A DNA stretch of 64,000 bases, from assembly GCA_965203795.1 (NCBI GenBank), contig OZ241915.1, positions 3,162,001 through 3,226,000 of the forward strand. Direction: 5' to 3'. Under the pieces are notes generated by a model. The model was not told the origin of the DNA, made no database searches, and was given only the letters and a program-made list of their open reading frames with translations. Of this stretch, positions 18,957-28,307 are shown one piece after another. The translations under genes were made by a program, and so were the position numbers. Numbering within the stretch: the stretch's first letter is position 1; every line of letters begins with the position of its first letter. This DNA comes from CBDBBY01 sp965203795. GTDB taxonomy: Bacteria > Pseudomonadota > Alphaproteobacteria > Rhodobacterales > Rhodobacteraceae.

Positions 18957-20084
18957 ATGATGAACCTGATCGAGTCCCTCCACATCAAAGGATTTCGGTC
19001 TCTCGCCGACGTCAAAATCGACAACATACCCCGAGCCGCCGTGCTTATCGGGGCCAACGGCTCGGGAAAATCCAACTTCGTTCGCTTCTTCGAGATGATG
19101 AGCTGGATGATCGGCCCACATCGCCTAAACGAGTTCGTCCAGAGACAGGGTGGTGCTGACGACCAGCTATTCGGCGGCCGCAGGATCAGCCGGTGGATGG
19201 AAGCCGAATTGGCCATGCGGACCGATGCCGGACGGAACGATTACCGATTCTCGCTCTCTCACGCACAGCCGAATCGTTTCATATTTGTGGAGGAGGCGTT
19301 TCGATTTAGCCGTGAGGGTTTGGGTACGGAGGCGGGTTGGACGCAACTCGGAAGCGGCCATCCTGAGGCAAAGATCGTCGAAGCCGCGCAGTGGGCCGAA
19401 TCATCTGTCGTCGCCAACCCGAAGACCGCACGCGTGCTTGTCAATCTGTTGCGGGGCTGCTCGGTGTACCAGTTTCACGACACTTCGAACGATTCGCGAT
19501 TGAAAGATGAATGGGATGCGAAGGACTATACCTACCTTCGGTCGGATGGCGGAAACCTAGCCGCGGTCCTGCTCCGCCTTGAACAAGAGGATATGCGCCG
19601 GTTTGAGGCGATTTGCCGCCATATCCAACGCGCCCTGCCGGTCTTCGATCGGTTCCAGATCAAAGAAGACTATGGGAAGGTCATGCTTCGGTGGAAGGCG
19701 CAGGGGATGGACAAGACCATCGGTGCCCACCTGACCTCCGATGGCTCGCTTCGCTTTTTCGCTTTGGTGACGCTGTTGAACCTCCCGCCCGAGATGCTCC
19801 CTGACGTGTTGCTTCTGGACGAACCGGAACTGGGGTTGCATCCGGCCGCCATCGCTCTGGTCGGCAGCATGATCAAGGTGCTAGCGAAAGATCGGCAGGT
19901 CATTGTGGCGACCCAGTCGCCCTTGCTGGTCGATGAGTTTGATCTGGACGAAATTCTCGTTCTGGAGTTGCGGAATGGGCAGACGGAGATTCTCCGGCAC
20001 GACGGAGACGAGTATCAAGACTGGCTGGAAAAGTACGCTACGGGCGAGCTCTGGCAAAAGAACCTACTCGGAGGCAACCCGTGA
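18957..20084 (+). CDS. AAA_21 (OLD/AriA-like) ATPase of a two-gene defence-type module
   Basis: A 375-residue ABC-type ATPase without a fused nuclease. The N-terminus LIESLHIKGFRSLADVKI is typical of RecF/OLD-like proteins. Walker A GANGSGKSNF is near residue 33, the signature LTSDGSLRFFALVTLL near 262, Walker B DVLLLDEPELGLHP near 284, and a His-loop-like region VIVATQSPLLVDEF near 318. The stop overlaps the start of the DUF4276 gene (GTGA), so the two are translationally coupled. ATPase plus TOPRIM-like partner is the layout of PARIS (AriA/AriB) and of split OLD systems. The role is inferred to be sensing phage and holding or releasing the partner. Two adjacent ATGs (18957, 18960) could both start it. 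Confidence 0.8.
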   Translation: MMNLIESLHIKGFRSLADVKIDNIPRAAVLIGANGSGKSNFVRFFEMMSWMIGPHRLNEFVQRQGGADDQLFGGRRISRWMEAELAMRTDAGRNDYRFSLSHAQPNRFIFVEEAFRFSREGLGTEAGWTQLGSGHPEAKIVEAAQWAESSVVANPKTARVLVNLLRGCSVYQFHDTSNDSRLKDEWDAKDYTYLRSDGGNLAAVLLRLEQEDMRRFEAICRHIQRALPVFDRFQIKEDYGKVMLRWKAQGMDKTIGAHLTSDGSLRFFALVTLLNLPPEMLPDVLLLDEPELGLHPAAIALVGSMIKVLAKDRQVIVATQSPLLVDEFDLDEILVLELRNGQTEILRHDGDEYQDWLEKYATGELWQKNLLGGNP

Positions 20085-20737
20085 TCCGGCTTGCCATATC
20101 CGTAGAGGGCAAGACGGAAACAGAATTCGTCAAAAAGGTTCTCAGCGATCATCTGTGGCGGTCGGAAGTTCTATCGATTCCTGTCCCTCTCGGTAACACC
20201 CGGCCTAATCGCGCGCGCCGCGCAGGTGGCGGCAATGTCAGCGTCGAACGACTCGTATCGGAGATGGTCGATTTGAGCCGCAGGTACGACGCCGTGACAT
20301 CGCTGGTCGATTTCTACGGCTTTCGCCGCAAGGAAGATCGATCAGTCAAGGAGTTGGAGGAACATCTCGTCCAGCAAATCGAAGAGCAAATCCCGGATTC
20401 ACGGCAAGCTGTGTTCCCCTATTTTCAGAAGCACGAGTTCGAGGGTCTGCTGTTTTCCGACACAGCGGCGTTCGGGGCGACCGGGTGTCCAGCGGACTGG
20501 AATATTGAGGCGCTTGGGAGGATTCGTGGGCAATTCGAAACGCCCGAAGACATCAACGACAGTCCCGAAACCGCGCCGAGCAAGCGCATAAAGAACGCAT
20601 TGCCGCGATACGACAAGGTCCTTCACGGCCCTTTGATCGCGAAGGAAACGGGGTTGGAAAAGATCCGTGAGGAATGTCCGCGGTTTCGCAAGTGGCTAAC
20701 GCGCTTGGAAGGGCTGCCGGAAGTGCTCGCGCGCTGA
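20081..20737 (+). CDS. DUF4276 TOPRIM-like protein, partner of the upstream ATPase
   Basis: A 218-residue protein starting at GTG, overlapping the ATPase stop by four bases. The N-terminus AISVEGKTETEFV supplies the TOPRIM-like glutamate. SLVDFYGFRRKEDRS near residue 75 may supply the acidic metal site, and QKHEFEGLLFSD near 130 is the family hallmark. DUF4276 proteins are regularly coupled to AAA_21 ATPases. By analogy with AriB of PARIS and OLD nucleases it is a candidate toxic nuclease effector. Nuclease activity has not been shown from sequence alone. Confidence 0.75.
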   Translation: MIRLAISVEGKTETEFVKKVLSDHLWRSEVLSIPVPLGNTRPNRARRAGGGNVSVERLVSEMVDLSRRYDAVTSLVDFYGFRRKEDRSVKELEEHLVQQIEEQIPDSRQAVFPYFQKHEFEGLLFSDTAAFGATGCPADWNIEALGRIRGQFETPEDINDSPETAPSKRIKNALPRYDKVLHGPLIAKETGLEKIREECPRFRKWLTRLEGLPEVLAR

Positions 20738-20981
20738 CCTGAGCCTCCACGCAGTTCTTCGCCCGCACAGGCGTTACGCGCGCCTTGAAGGAATTCGCCA
20801 GAATGGCGCTTCGGATCCTCGTTGGCGGGACGCAGAACACAGGGCCAGTGCTGATGCTTATGACCCGGCTCACCTGCAATTCTTGAACGCCGCCATGCCG
20901 CTTCCCGCTGCGAACTGCTGAGGACTCGACGAACAGTCCGGATTCCAGCAGATTCAAATCCAGCGGGGCGAAGTCGGCCGG

Positions 20982-22754
20982 ATGCTTCGCCCTTTGGCAT
21001 CGGAAGCCAAGTTCGGAGGGCGCATCAACAGCTCAGAGTCGGAAGGCGGCCCGCGCGAAGGCGATCCCAGAGCCGGATTCATCAAGCGAGGCATTTCCCA
21101 CGTGAAGGGGCCGGACCATCCGCCGCTATGGCACTGGACCGTTCCCCAAGCGTTCAGGCGCGCAGCGGCGGAGTGGGGCCAGCGGCCTGCGCTGATCATG
21201 CCGCTTGAAGGTCTGAGTCTGACTTGGCAGGAGCTCGACGCGGAAACCGACACCGTCGCCTTGGGGCTGCTCGCGTTGGGCATCCGGAAAGGCAATCACG
21301 TCGGCATCTGGTCACCGAACTGCATGGAATGGGTGCTTGTCCAGTTCGCGACGGCGAAGATCGGGGCTGTGCTGGTCAACATCAACCCGGCGTACCGGGT
21401 TCAGGAACTCGAGTTCGCCTTGCGCAAAGTCGGATGCAAGGCGCTGATTCTAAGCAGGCGGTTCAAGTCCTCGGACTACGTCGGCATGATCCGGTCCCTG
21501 TCGGAAACGGCCGATCCCGATACCGGCGCGATCAAGTCCCGAAGGCTTCCCCGCTTGGAAATCGCCGCAGTCGTCGGCGGCAGCCGTAGCGACGGCCTGA
21601 TGCCGTTCGAAGTGATTCCGGCACTCGGAAGGGCCGGGTCGCGGAGCGATCTCAAAGCTGTCGAGGACTCGCTCGACCCGGACGATCCGATAAACATCCA
21701 ATTCACATCCGGCACGACGGGGTCCCCGAAGGGAGCCACGCTTACCCACCGGAACATCGTCAACAACGCCCGGTTCGTAACGGAGCGGATCCGGCTTTCC
21801 GAGCAGGATCGGCTGTGCCTGCCCGTCCCGCTGTACCATTGCTTCGGCATGGCGATGGGCACCCTCGGCTGCGTGACCAAAGGCGCGGCAATCGTGCTTT
21901 GCGGCGAAGCCTTCGACGCCCGCGGAACGCTGGAGGCGCTCGCGCGGGCGAAATGCACCGCGCTTTACGCGGTTCCGACAATGTTTCTGGACATGCTCGA
22001 CTTGGTCGAATCCGGCGGGTACGACCTCTCCGCGCTTCGGACGGGCATCATGGCGGGCGCGCCCTGCCCGATCGAGGCGATGAGGCGCGTGATCGACGAG
22101 ATGAACCTGCGCGAAATCACGATCTGCTACGGAATGACCGAAACCGCGCCGGTGTCGTTCCAGTCGCATGTCGACGACGCGATCGAGAACAGGTGCTCGA
22201 CCGTGGGCCGCATCCATCCCCACGTCGAGGTAAAGCTGATCGGAAGCGACGGCGGGACGGCGCCCGTGGGCCGCCCGGGCGAGCTATGCACGCGGGGCTA
22301 CTCGGTCATGAGCGGATACTGGGGCGACGAGGGCATGACGCGCCAGAGCATCCGGGACGGCTGGATGCACACGGGCGACCAAGGAGTCTTGGACGAGTCC
22401 GGCTACTGCCGCATCGTCGGGCGGCTGAAGGACATGATCATCCGCGGCGGCGAAAACGTCTTTCCGAAGGAGATTGAGGATTTCCTGTTCCGGCATCCCG
22501 ACGTGAAGGCGGCGCAGGTTTTCGGCGTCCCGGACCGGCGGCTGGGCGAGATCGTGTGCGCCTGGGTCATTGCGCGGAAGGGTGCGAGCCTTTCGCCCGA
22601 GTCGCTAAGGCGGTTCTGCGAAGGGAGTATCGCGCATTACAAGATCCCGGCCCGTTTCCGCATCGTAGACGAATGGCCGATGACCGTTACCGGGAAGCCG
22701 CAAAAGTTCAAAATGCGCGAGCGGATGGAGGAGATTATCGCCCGAGGCGGCTGA
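20982..22754 (+). CDS. AMP-binding acyl-CoA synthetase (FadD-like)
   Basis: ANL-superfamily ligase that activates a carboxylic acid with ATP and joins it to CoA. The P-loop FTSGTTGSPKGATLTHRN, the A5 motif ICYGMTETAP, the A7/A8 region GWMHTGDQGVLDESGY and RLKDMIIRGGENVFPKEIED, and the catalytic lysine in TVTGKPQKFKM are all present. It is 590 residues from the first ATG. The family usually starts near the segment PPLWHWTVPQAFRRA, so a start around 21102 (GTG) is possible and the first 40 residues may not be translated. The substrate is probably a medium/long-chain or branched acid. It converges on the DUF2783 gene with 21 bp between stops. Confidence 0.85.
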   Translation: MLRPLASEAKFGGRINSSESEGGPREGDPRAGFIKRGISHVKGPDHPPLWHWTVPQAFRRAAAEWGQRPALIMPLEGLSLTWQELDAETDTVALGLLALGIRKGNHVGIWSPNCMEWVLVQFATAKIGAVLVNINPAYRVQELEFALRKVGCKALILSRRFKSSDYVGMIRSLSETADPDTGAIKSRRLPRLEIAAVVGGSRSDGLMPFEVIPALGRAGSRSDLKAVEDSLDPDDPINIQFTSGTTGSPKGATLTHRNIVNNARFVTERIRLSEQDRLCLPVPLYHCFGMAMGTLGCVTKGAAIVLCGEAFDARGTLEALARAKCTALYAVPTMFLDMLDLVESGGYDLSALRTGIMAGAPCPIEAMRRVIDEMNLREITICYGMTETAPVSFQSHVDDAIENRCSTVGRIHPHVEVKLIGSDGGTAPVGRPGELCTRGYSVMSGYWGDEGMTRQSIRDGWMHTGDQGVLDESGYCRIVGRLKDMIIRGGENVFPKEIEDFLFRHPDVKAAQVFGVPDRRLGEIVCAWVIARKGASLSPESLRRFCEGSIAHYKIPARFRIVDEWPMTVTGKPQKFKMRERMEEIIARGG

Positions 22755-22775
22755 AGCCGGCCGAAAGGCGATACG

Positions 22776-23006
22776 TCAGTGCCCGTCCGGTCGGGACCTC
22801 CGGACCTTGTCCTCGACCGCTTGTTTCGCGGCGGCGATGGACTCCCTTACGACCTGCTGGTCGCCGATGCGGTTCGCAAGAATCACGATCAGCGCAGCGG
22901 AGAACTCCAAGCTGTCGTTGTCGTCCAGCCCCATGAACGCTCCGACAATCTCGAAGTACATCTGGTCGATTTCGCCGTCCGGCCCGAAAGCGTTCAGTCC
23001 TGCCAT
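22776..23006 (-). CDS. DUF2783 domain protein
   Basis: A 76-residue acidic protein (MAGLNAFGPDGEIDQMYFEI, then GLDDNDSLEFSAALIVILAN). DUF2783 proteins are small and are typically encoded directly after FAD-dependent aromatic hydroxylases, as here. Its ATG follows the monooxygenase stop with no spacer. It is the last gene of the operon. Its function is unknown, possibly an accessory of the hydroxylase. Confidence 0.85.
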   Translation of the reverse strand: MAGLNAFGPDGEIDQMYFEIVGAFMGLDDNDSLEFSAALIVILANRIGDQQVVRESIAAAKQAVEDKVRRSRPDGH

Positions 23007-24557
23007 TCAACTGCCTTCCCATATTGCTGCCAGCGCGGCATCCACCGCGCCGGTCTTCGGTTCCACCCAGCGCGCCGCCACGACCTGGTCCGGCCGGATC
23101 AGATACAGTGCATGGCCCGCATTGCCCAGATAGCGCACGCGGGCGTGATCGTTCGGACTCAGCGCGACGCCGCAAGCCCCCTGGATTTCCGGCGGCTCCA
23201 TCCCCACGCCCAGCAGCACCGGATCGCCGCCCAGCGAGTCGAGCAGCCATCCGCCGTCGCGAGGCGCGTCGGCCGCCACTGCGCCCGGCCTTGTCTCGGA
23301 GGGCAGCGCGGGATCGTCGTCCCCCGAAGACGGATAGACGCACGGGGTGGACAGCCTGCCCGAGTTCACCCACGCCCTCGCGAACGGATGATCCGCTGCG
23401 AGCCGGAACACCGCTTGCCGGAACACCCGTTCCATGGCGTTGGACGGCGTCATGAATTTCGTGGTCCGGGTCGAATGGGCGATGTTCTCGTCCGCCGCCC
23501 AAATCCGCTCGCGGTCGTAGGATTCGAGAATCCGTTCGGGCGCGCGGTTCTTGAGTACCGCCGCGAGCTTCCAGCACAGATTGTCGACATCCTGCAGCCC
23601 GCCGTTTCCGCCTCGTGCCCCGAACGGCGACACGACATGCGCCGAGTCGCCAAGAAACAGCACGCGGCCATGGACGAACCGGGGCAGACGGCGGCACTGG
23701 AACGTGTAGACCGACACCCATTCAAGTTCGAAATCCTGTGTTCCGACGACATGCTCGATTCGGGACGCTACGCGCTTGGGCTCTTTCTCCAGCGCCGGGT
23801 CGGAACCGGGTTCGAGCTGCAGATCAATCCGGTAGACATTGTCCGGCTGCTTGTGGAGTAGGGCCGACTGGCCATCGTGGAACACCGGCTCGAACCAGAA
23901 CCGGCGCTCCGAAGGGAAATCCGCATCCATGCGTATGTCCGCGATCAGGAAGCGCTCTTCGAACAGCTCCCCGACGAATTCCAAGCCAAGCTGCGAGCGG
24001 ACGGTCGATCTGACGCCATCGCAGGCGAGCAGGTACTCCGCCTCCAAGGCATAGGTTCCGTCCGGCGTGCTGACGTGCGCGACCGCGCCGCCGTCCCGGC
24101 GCTCGACCCGCTCGACCCGGTTCAGAAACCGCAGGTCGACCGCATCGAGGGCTTGCGCGCGTTCAACGAGGTACTCCTCGACATAGTACTGCTGCAGGTT
24201 GACGAAGGCGGGCCGCTTGTGGCCGGACTCCGGCAGCAGGTCGAAATTGAAAATCTCCCGGTCGCGGTGGAAAGTCCGCCCGACCTGCCAAGTCACGCCT
24301 TTTTCGACGACCCTGTCCCCGATGCCCAGCCTGTCGAAGATCTCAAGGGACCTCTTCGACCAGCAGATGGCACGCGACCCGGTCGACACCGTATTGTCGT
24401 CATCGAGCACGACGCTCGGGATTCCGTGGTTCGCAAGCTCGATGGCCGCCGCAAGGCCGATCGGCCCAGCACCGACGATCACGACCTGCTTCCGGGGCTC
24501 CGGGGCTGCGATGCCGGGAGGCGACGCATATTCGTACGTTCCCGGCTTATGCGCCAT
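23007..24557 (-). CDS. FAD-dependent aromatic monooxygenase (MhpA/PheA-like)
   Basis: A 516-residue flavoprotein hydroxylase of the class A family. The Rossmann FAD motif VIVGAGPIGLAAAIELANHG is near residue 25. The second FAD-binding motif VLFLGDSAHVVSPFGARGGN lies near 300, followed by DVDNLCWKLA. These enzymes use NAD(P)H and O2 to ortho-hydroxylate phenolic substrates such as 3-(3-hydroxyphenyl)propionate. The neighbours (FAH-type hydrolase, MBL proteins, divergent maleylacetoacetate isomerase) suggest that it feeds a ring-cleavage pathway. The ring-cleaving dioxygenase itself is not in the window. The precise substrate is unknown. Confidence 0.85.
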   Translation of the reverse strand: MAHKPGTYEYASPPGIAAPEPRKQVVIVGAGPIGLAAAIELANHGIPSVVLDDDNTVSTGSRAICWSKRSLEIFDRLGIGDRVVEKGVTWQVGRTFHRDREIFNFDLLPESGHKRPAFVNLQQYYVEEYLVERAQALDAVDLRFLNRVERVERRDGGAVAHVSTPDGTYALEAEYLLACDGVRSTVRSQLGLEFVGELFEERFLIADIRMDADFPSERRFWFEPVFHDGQSALLHKQPDNVYRIDLQLEPGSDPALEKEPKRVASRIEHVVGTQDFELEWVSVYTFQCRRLPRFVHGRVLFLGDSAHVVSPFGARGGNGGLQDVDNLCWKLAAVLKNRAPERILESYDRERIWAADENIAHSTRTTKFMTPSNAMERVFRQAVFRLAADHPFARAWVNSGRLSTPCVYPSSGDDDPALPSETRPGAVAADAPRDGGWLLDSLGGDPVLLGVGMEPPEIQGACGVALSPNDHARVRYLGNAGHALYLIRPDQVVAARWVEPKTGAVDAALAAIWEGS

Positions 24558-24604
24558 GGGCCGCCCTCAATCCCGTGCCCTGAACAGCGAACGGCGGCAT
24601 CCCG

Positions 24605-25555
24605 CTATCCCTGCAGCGCGTCCCACATCTCCAAGTCGCGCTCGGCGGTCCAGATCCTGGGCGTGTCGATGCCGCGCGCTTCGTCGTACGCCCTTGAGAC
24701 ATTGAACGGCAGGCAGTGCTCGTAGATCGCGTAGTCCGAGAATTTCGGGTCGCATTCCGAACGCACCGCATCCCAAGCCTCTTTCAGGCTGCCGTTCCGC
24801 CCGGCCACCCGGACCACCGGCCGGTAAAGCGAATCCAGGAATTCCCGGGTCCCCTCAAGGCCGCGGGCCACCATTTTCTGCCCGACCAGGGCGTCGCCCC
24901 GGCCCGGCGCGATCGCCTCGGGACGGTAGTTCGCGACGGCATCCAGCGTGCCGTTCCAGTCTTCGAAATGCCCGTCGCCGCAATAGCAGGCAGACCGGTA
25001 CTCGACGATGTCGCCGGTGAACATGGCCTGCTCGTCGGGAATCCAGACCACGGCATCGCCAGCGGTATGCGCGCGGCCAAGATGCATGATCTCGATGCGG
25101 CGGCTCCCGAGATAGACCGTCATCCGATCCGAGAACGTCGTGGTCGGCCACGTCAGGCCCGGAATGGACTCATGGCCCTCGAACAACCTCGGGAACCGCT
25201 GGAATTCGCTTTTCCAGTCTTCAAGGCCTCGCTCGGCCACCATTGCCCGCGCGGCGTCGGACATGATCACTTGGGAAGCGCCGAACGCCGACGCCCCCAG
25301 CACGCGAACCGCGTGGTAATGGGTCAGCACGAGATGGGTGACGGGCTTGTCGGTGACCTTCCGCACCTCCTCGATCACGCGCCCGGCAAGCCTGGGCGTC
25401 GCCTGCGCCTCCACAACCATCACCGAATCATCGCCCACGATGACGCCGGAGTTGGGGTCGCCTTCGGCGGTGAACGCGTAGAGGCCCCTGCCGATTTCCG
25501 CGAACGTCGTCGTTTTTTCGGCCGTATCGCCCTGCGACGCGAACTGCTTGGCCAT
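24605..25555 (-). CDS. Metallo-beta-lactamase-fold hydrolase with altered metal motif
   Basis: A 316-residue MBL-fold protein. The canonical HxHxDH is replaced by HYHAVR (in LVLTHYHAVRVLGASA), so the site 2 Asp and His are missing. The later ligands GRAHTAGD and MFTGDIVEYRSA are kept. This suggests a single-metal or re-purposed active site. Its ATG follows the FAH stop directly, so it is translated in the same operon. The role within aromatic catabolism is unknown; members of this family recur in such clusters. Confidence 0.8.
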   Translation of the reverse strand: MAKQFASQGDTAEKTTTFAEIGRGLYAFTAEGDPNSGVIVGDDSVMVVEAQATPRLAGRVIEEVRKVTDKPVTHLVLTHYHAVRVLGASAFGASQVIMSDAARAMVAERGLEDWKSEFQRFPRLFEGHESIPGLTWPTTTFSDRMTVYLGSRRIEIMHLGRAHTAGDAVVWIPDEQAMFTGDIVEYRSACYCGDGHFEDWNGTLDAVANYRPEAIAPGRGDALVGQKMVARGLEGTREFLDSLYRPVVRVAGRNGSLKEAWDAVRSECDPKFSDYAIYEHCLPFNVSRAYDEARGIDTPRIWTAERDLEMWDALQG

Positions 25556-26569
25556 TCATCCGGCTCCGTATTGCTCGACCGTCTGCTCTATGGCGCCGAA
25601 AATCGAACGCCCGTCCCGGTCTTCCATCCATATGCGCACAGTGTCGCCGAAACGCATGAACGGCGTCTCCGGGCCGCCTTTCTCGATCATTTCGATCATG
25701 CGGATTTCGGCCAAGCAGGAATAGCCGACGCCTCCTTCGGCGATCGGACGCCCGGGGCCTCCATCCAGCTTGTTGGATGCGGTGCCCGCTCCCACGACGG
25801 CTCCTGCGCCGAGGGGCCTTGTCCTCGCGGCATGGGCGATCAGGTCCGGGAAGCTGAAATTCATGTCGCGCCCCGCGTTCGCCCGGCCGAAGGGCTCGCC
25901 GTTCAGGTCGACCCGCAAGGGAAGCGAGAGCTTCGCGCCGTCCCATGCCTCTCCGAGCTCGTCGGGGGTGACGGCGACCGGCGAGAACGCCGTCGGAGCC
26001 TTCGACTGGAAGAAGCCGAAGCCCTTCGCCAGTTCGGCGGGAATCAGGTTCCGGAGGCTGACGTCGTTCACCAGCATCACGAGGAGTATCGCGTCGGCAG
26101 CCGTTTCGACGCTTGCGCCCATGGGCACGTCGCCGACGACCACCGCCACCTCCGCCTCCATGTCGATGCCCCACGCTTCGTCCGCCGCCAGGATCGGGTC
26201 CCGCGGCGCGCGGAAGCGGTCCGAACTGCCTTGGTACATCAGCGGGTCGGTCAGGAAGCTTGGCGGCATCGTCGCGCCGCGCGCCCGGCGGACGAGCTCC
26301 ACATGGTTCAGATAGGCCGAGCCGTCGACCCACTTGTACGACCGGGGCAGCGGCGACAAAGCCTCCGATTCGGAGAACGCTTCGCCCGAGGCCCCGGAAG
26401 CCAAAGTCTCCTCCAAGCGGCGCAATTCGGGCTCGACTGCCACCCAGTTTTCCAGCGCGGCCTGCAGCGTCGGCGCGATCGCCGCGGCGGATGCGCATTT
26501 CGCGAGGTCCGGCGAGACGACGACCAGCCGGCCGTCCCTGGTCCCGTCCGGAAGGGTAGCCAGTTTCAT
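25556..26569 (-). CDS. Fumarylacetoacetate hydrolase family protein
   Basis: A 337-residue FAH-family enzyme. Family members cleave C-C bonds in beta-diketo acids such as fumarylacetoacetate or fumarylpyruvate. The metal-binding region DMEAEVAVVVGD, LVNDVSLRN and GAGTASNKLDGGPGRPI fit the family. The start at 26569 (MKLATLPDG) is chosen because the family begins there, and the ATG overlaps the upstream gene's TGA. Together with the hydroxylase and the divergent isomerase it would form the lower part of a gentisate- or homogentisate-like pathway. Confidence 0.85.
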   Translation of the reverse strand: MKLATLPDGTRDGRLVVVSPDLAKCASAAAIAPTLQAALENWVAVEPELRRLEETLASGASGEAFSESEALSPLPRSYKWVDGSAYLNHVELVRRARGATMPPSFLTDPLMYQGSSDRFRAPRDPILAADEAWGIDMEAEVAVVVGDVPMGASVETAADAILLVMLVNDVSLRNLIPAELAKGFGFFQSKAPTAFSPVAVTPDELGEAWDGAKLSLPLRVDLNGEPFGRANAGRDMNFSFPDLIAHAARTRPLGAGAVVGAGTASNKLDGGPGRPIAEGGVGYSCLAEIRMIEMIEKGGPETPFMRFGDTVRIWMEDRDGRSIFGAIEQTVEQYGAG

Positions 26570-27426
26570 TGCGTGGTTCTTTTGATTTCCATCCCGTCCT
26601 CCGCGACGGTCACCTTGCGCTTCGTGAACGCGCCGGTCTCGGCGAGCCAATCAGACTCGCCGAACCGGGGGTTGTCGGTCGGTATCAGGTGATGGAGCAC
26701 CAGATGGCCCACCACTGCCGCCTCGGCGATCTTCGCCACGTCGCCTGCCAGGGTGTGGCTCGCCTCGAGATGCTCGCGCAGCCTGGTGGCGTTCCGCGCC
26801 CGGCCGACGACCCAGTCCACGCCCGCGGGCAGCATCGCTTCGTGAACCAGAATGTCGCTGCCCTTCGCGAATTCAATGAGCGGAGGGAAATAGCAAGTGT
26901 CGGAGCTGAACGTGACCTTCCAGCTATCGGAACTGAAGCGTAGCGCGTAGCACTCCTCGACAGGCGGATGCCGGACACGAAGCGCTTTGACCGAAATGTC
27001 GCCCGCGAGGATCTCGCCTTCGCCGAATTCATGCACCTTTGCGAGATCGCGAATGTCGTTGCGCCCTTCGTCCTCGATGCGCAATTCGATGTCATACCGC
27101 ATCGATTCGAAGAAGCACTCCAAATGCCGCCGCGTTCCTTCCGGCCCGTAAACATCGACCTCCTTCACCAGCCCGGTCGTCCACGCCGAGTGGAGCAGCG
27201 GCCCTAGCTCCAGCAAATGGTCGGAATGCAAGTGCGTGATGAAAATCGCGTCGATTCCGGTTAGGTTCGCATCCGCGCGGACCAAGCTCCGAGTGACCCC
27301 GAGCCCGCAGTCCACGACATAGGTCCTGCCGCCGATCTCAAGCAGGGACGATGTGGGCATCCGGTCGTGGGACCTGATCGATGGCCCGCCTTTCGTGCCC
27401 AGCAGCACCAGCCTGTCTTCGCCCAT
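26566..27426 (-). CDS. MBL-fold hydrolase, RNase Z/arylsulfatase-like
   Basis: A 286-residue protein from the ATG at 27426, which has GGAGGAG upstream; an earlier in-frame start at 27483 lacks this. The complete zinc motif ITHLHSDHLLELG is present, along with later ligands FSSDTCYFPP, HEAMLP and a C-terminal His region (LVLHHLIP). Such enzymes hydrolyse esters or phosphodiesters. It is the first gene of the minus-strand catabolic operon. The substrate is unknown, possibly a lactone or ester intermediate. Confidence 0.8.
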   Translation of the reverse strand: MGEDRLVLLGTKGGPSIRSHDRMPTSSLLEIGGRTYVVDCGLGVTRSLVRADANLTGIDAIFITHLHSDHLLELGPLLHSAWTTGLVKEVDVYGPEGTRRHLECFFESMRYDIELRIEDEGRNDIRDLAKVHEFGEGEILAGDISVKALRVRHPPVEECYALRFSSDSWKVTFSSDTCYFPPLIEFAKGSDILVHEAMLPAGVDWVVGRARNATRLREHLEASHTLAGDVAKIAEAAVVGHLVLHHLIPTDNPRFGESDWLAETGAFTKRKVTVAEDGMEIKRTTQ

Positions 27427-27656
27427 GCGGAAATGCTCCTCCGTCTTCCGGGCTCCGCTGGCGGCGGCGCCCCAACCGACCACCTAATTCGCTATCCGCC
27501 GCATGCAGTCAATGCCGAGTCCCGCAAACGCCCGCGCGACTTCAGAAGCAGCCGCGCCTATTGTTCGTGCGGGCGGCTGTGGCAATGCGCGGGATTTGCA
27601 AATAATTGATCGGCAATGCTCCTAGCGATTTCGCCGCTCTCCGCGACAACGACCTC

Positions 27657-28307
27657 ATGAATGCCTTCCTCCACGACTACTGGCGGTCCTCCGCGTCGTA
27701 CCGGGTCCGAATCGCCCTCGCGCTCGCGGGCGTCGATTACGACAGCGCTTCGGTGGACCTCGTCGCCGGCGCGAACAGATCCGAAGCCCATCTCTCGCTC
27801 AATCCGCAAGGCCTCGTTCCCGTGCTCGAAATCGATGGTCTGGTCTTGTCGCAGTCGCTCGCGATCATTGAATACCTCCATGAATCCGGGCGCGCTCGGT
27901 TCCTGCCCGACGACCCGCCCGGGAGAGCGCGGGTGCGTACGCTTGCCTATTCAATAGCGATGGAGATCCACCCGGTCTGCAACTCGTCCGTTGCGCGTCA
28001 CGCGGTTTCCGCTTCCCGAGAGGCCATCACCACCGAGCAGTGGATGCGTTCGTTCATCCCGAAGGGGCTTGCGGCCCTCGAAAAGCTTCTGGACGATCCC
28101 CGGACGGGCAAGTATTGCCACGGCGATCAAATCACGATGGCGGATGTCTGCCTGGTGCCGCAGCTCTACAACGCCCGGCGTTGGAGCGTTGGGCTGGGCG
28201 GATACCAGCGGATCTCAAGGATCGCTTCCGAACTCGAAAAGGAACGCGCTTTCGCCTCGGCGCACCCTGACAAACACAAGCAGCAGGAGAATATCAGTGT
28301 CAGATGA
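27657..28307 (+). CDS. maiA: Maleylacetoacetate isomerase (zeta-class GST family)
   Basis: A 216-residue GST-fold protein. The zeta-class active-site motif DYWRSSASYRVRIALALAG is at the N-terminus, and NPQGLVPVLEIDG, SLAIIEYL and GDQITMADVCLVPQLYNARR follow. The enzyme isomerises maleylacetoacetate or maleylpyruvate to the fumaryl form, using glutathione, before FAH-type cleavage. The start is set at the ATG at 27657 because the family begins there. It is divergent from the FAH operon and overlaps the thiolase by 11 nt. It could act on maleylpyruvate instead. Confidence 0.85.
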   Translation: MNAFLHDYWRSSASYRVRIALALAGVDYDSASVDLVAGANRSEAHLSLNPQGLVPVLEIDGLVLSQSLAIIEYLHESGRARFLPDDPPGRARVRTLAYSIAMEIHPVCNSSVARHAVSASREAITTEQWMRSFIPKGLAALEKLLDDPRTGKYCHGDQITMADVCLVPQLYNARRWSVGLGGYQRISRIASELEKERAFASAHPDKHKQQENISVR

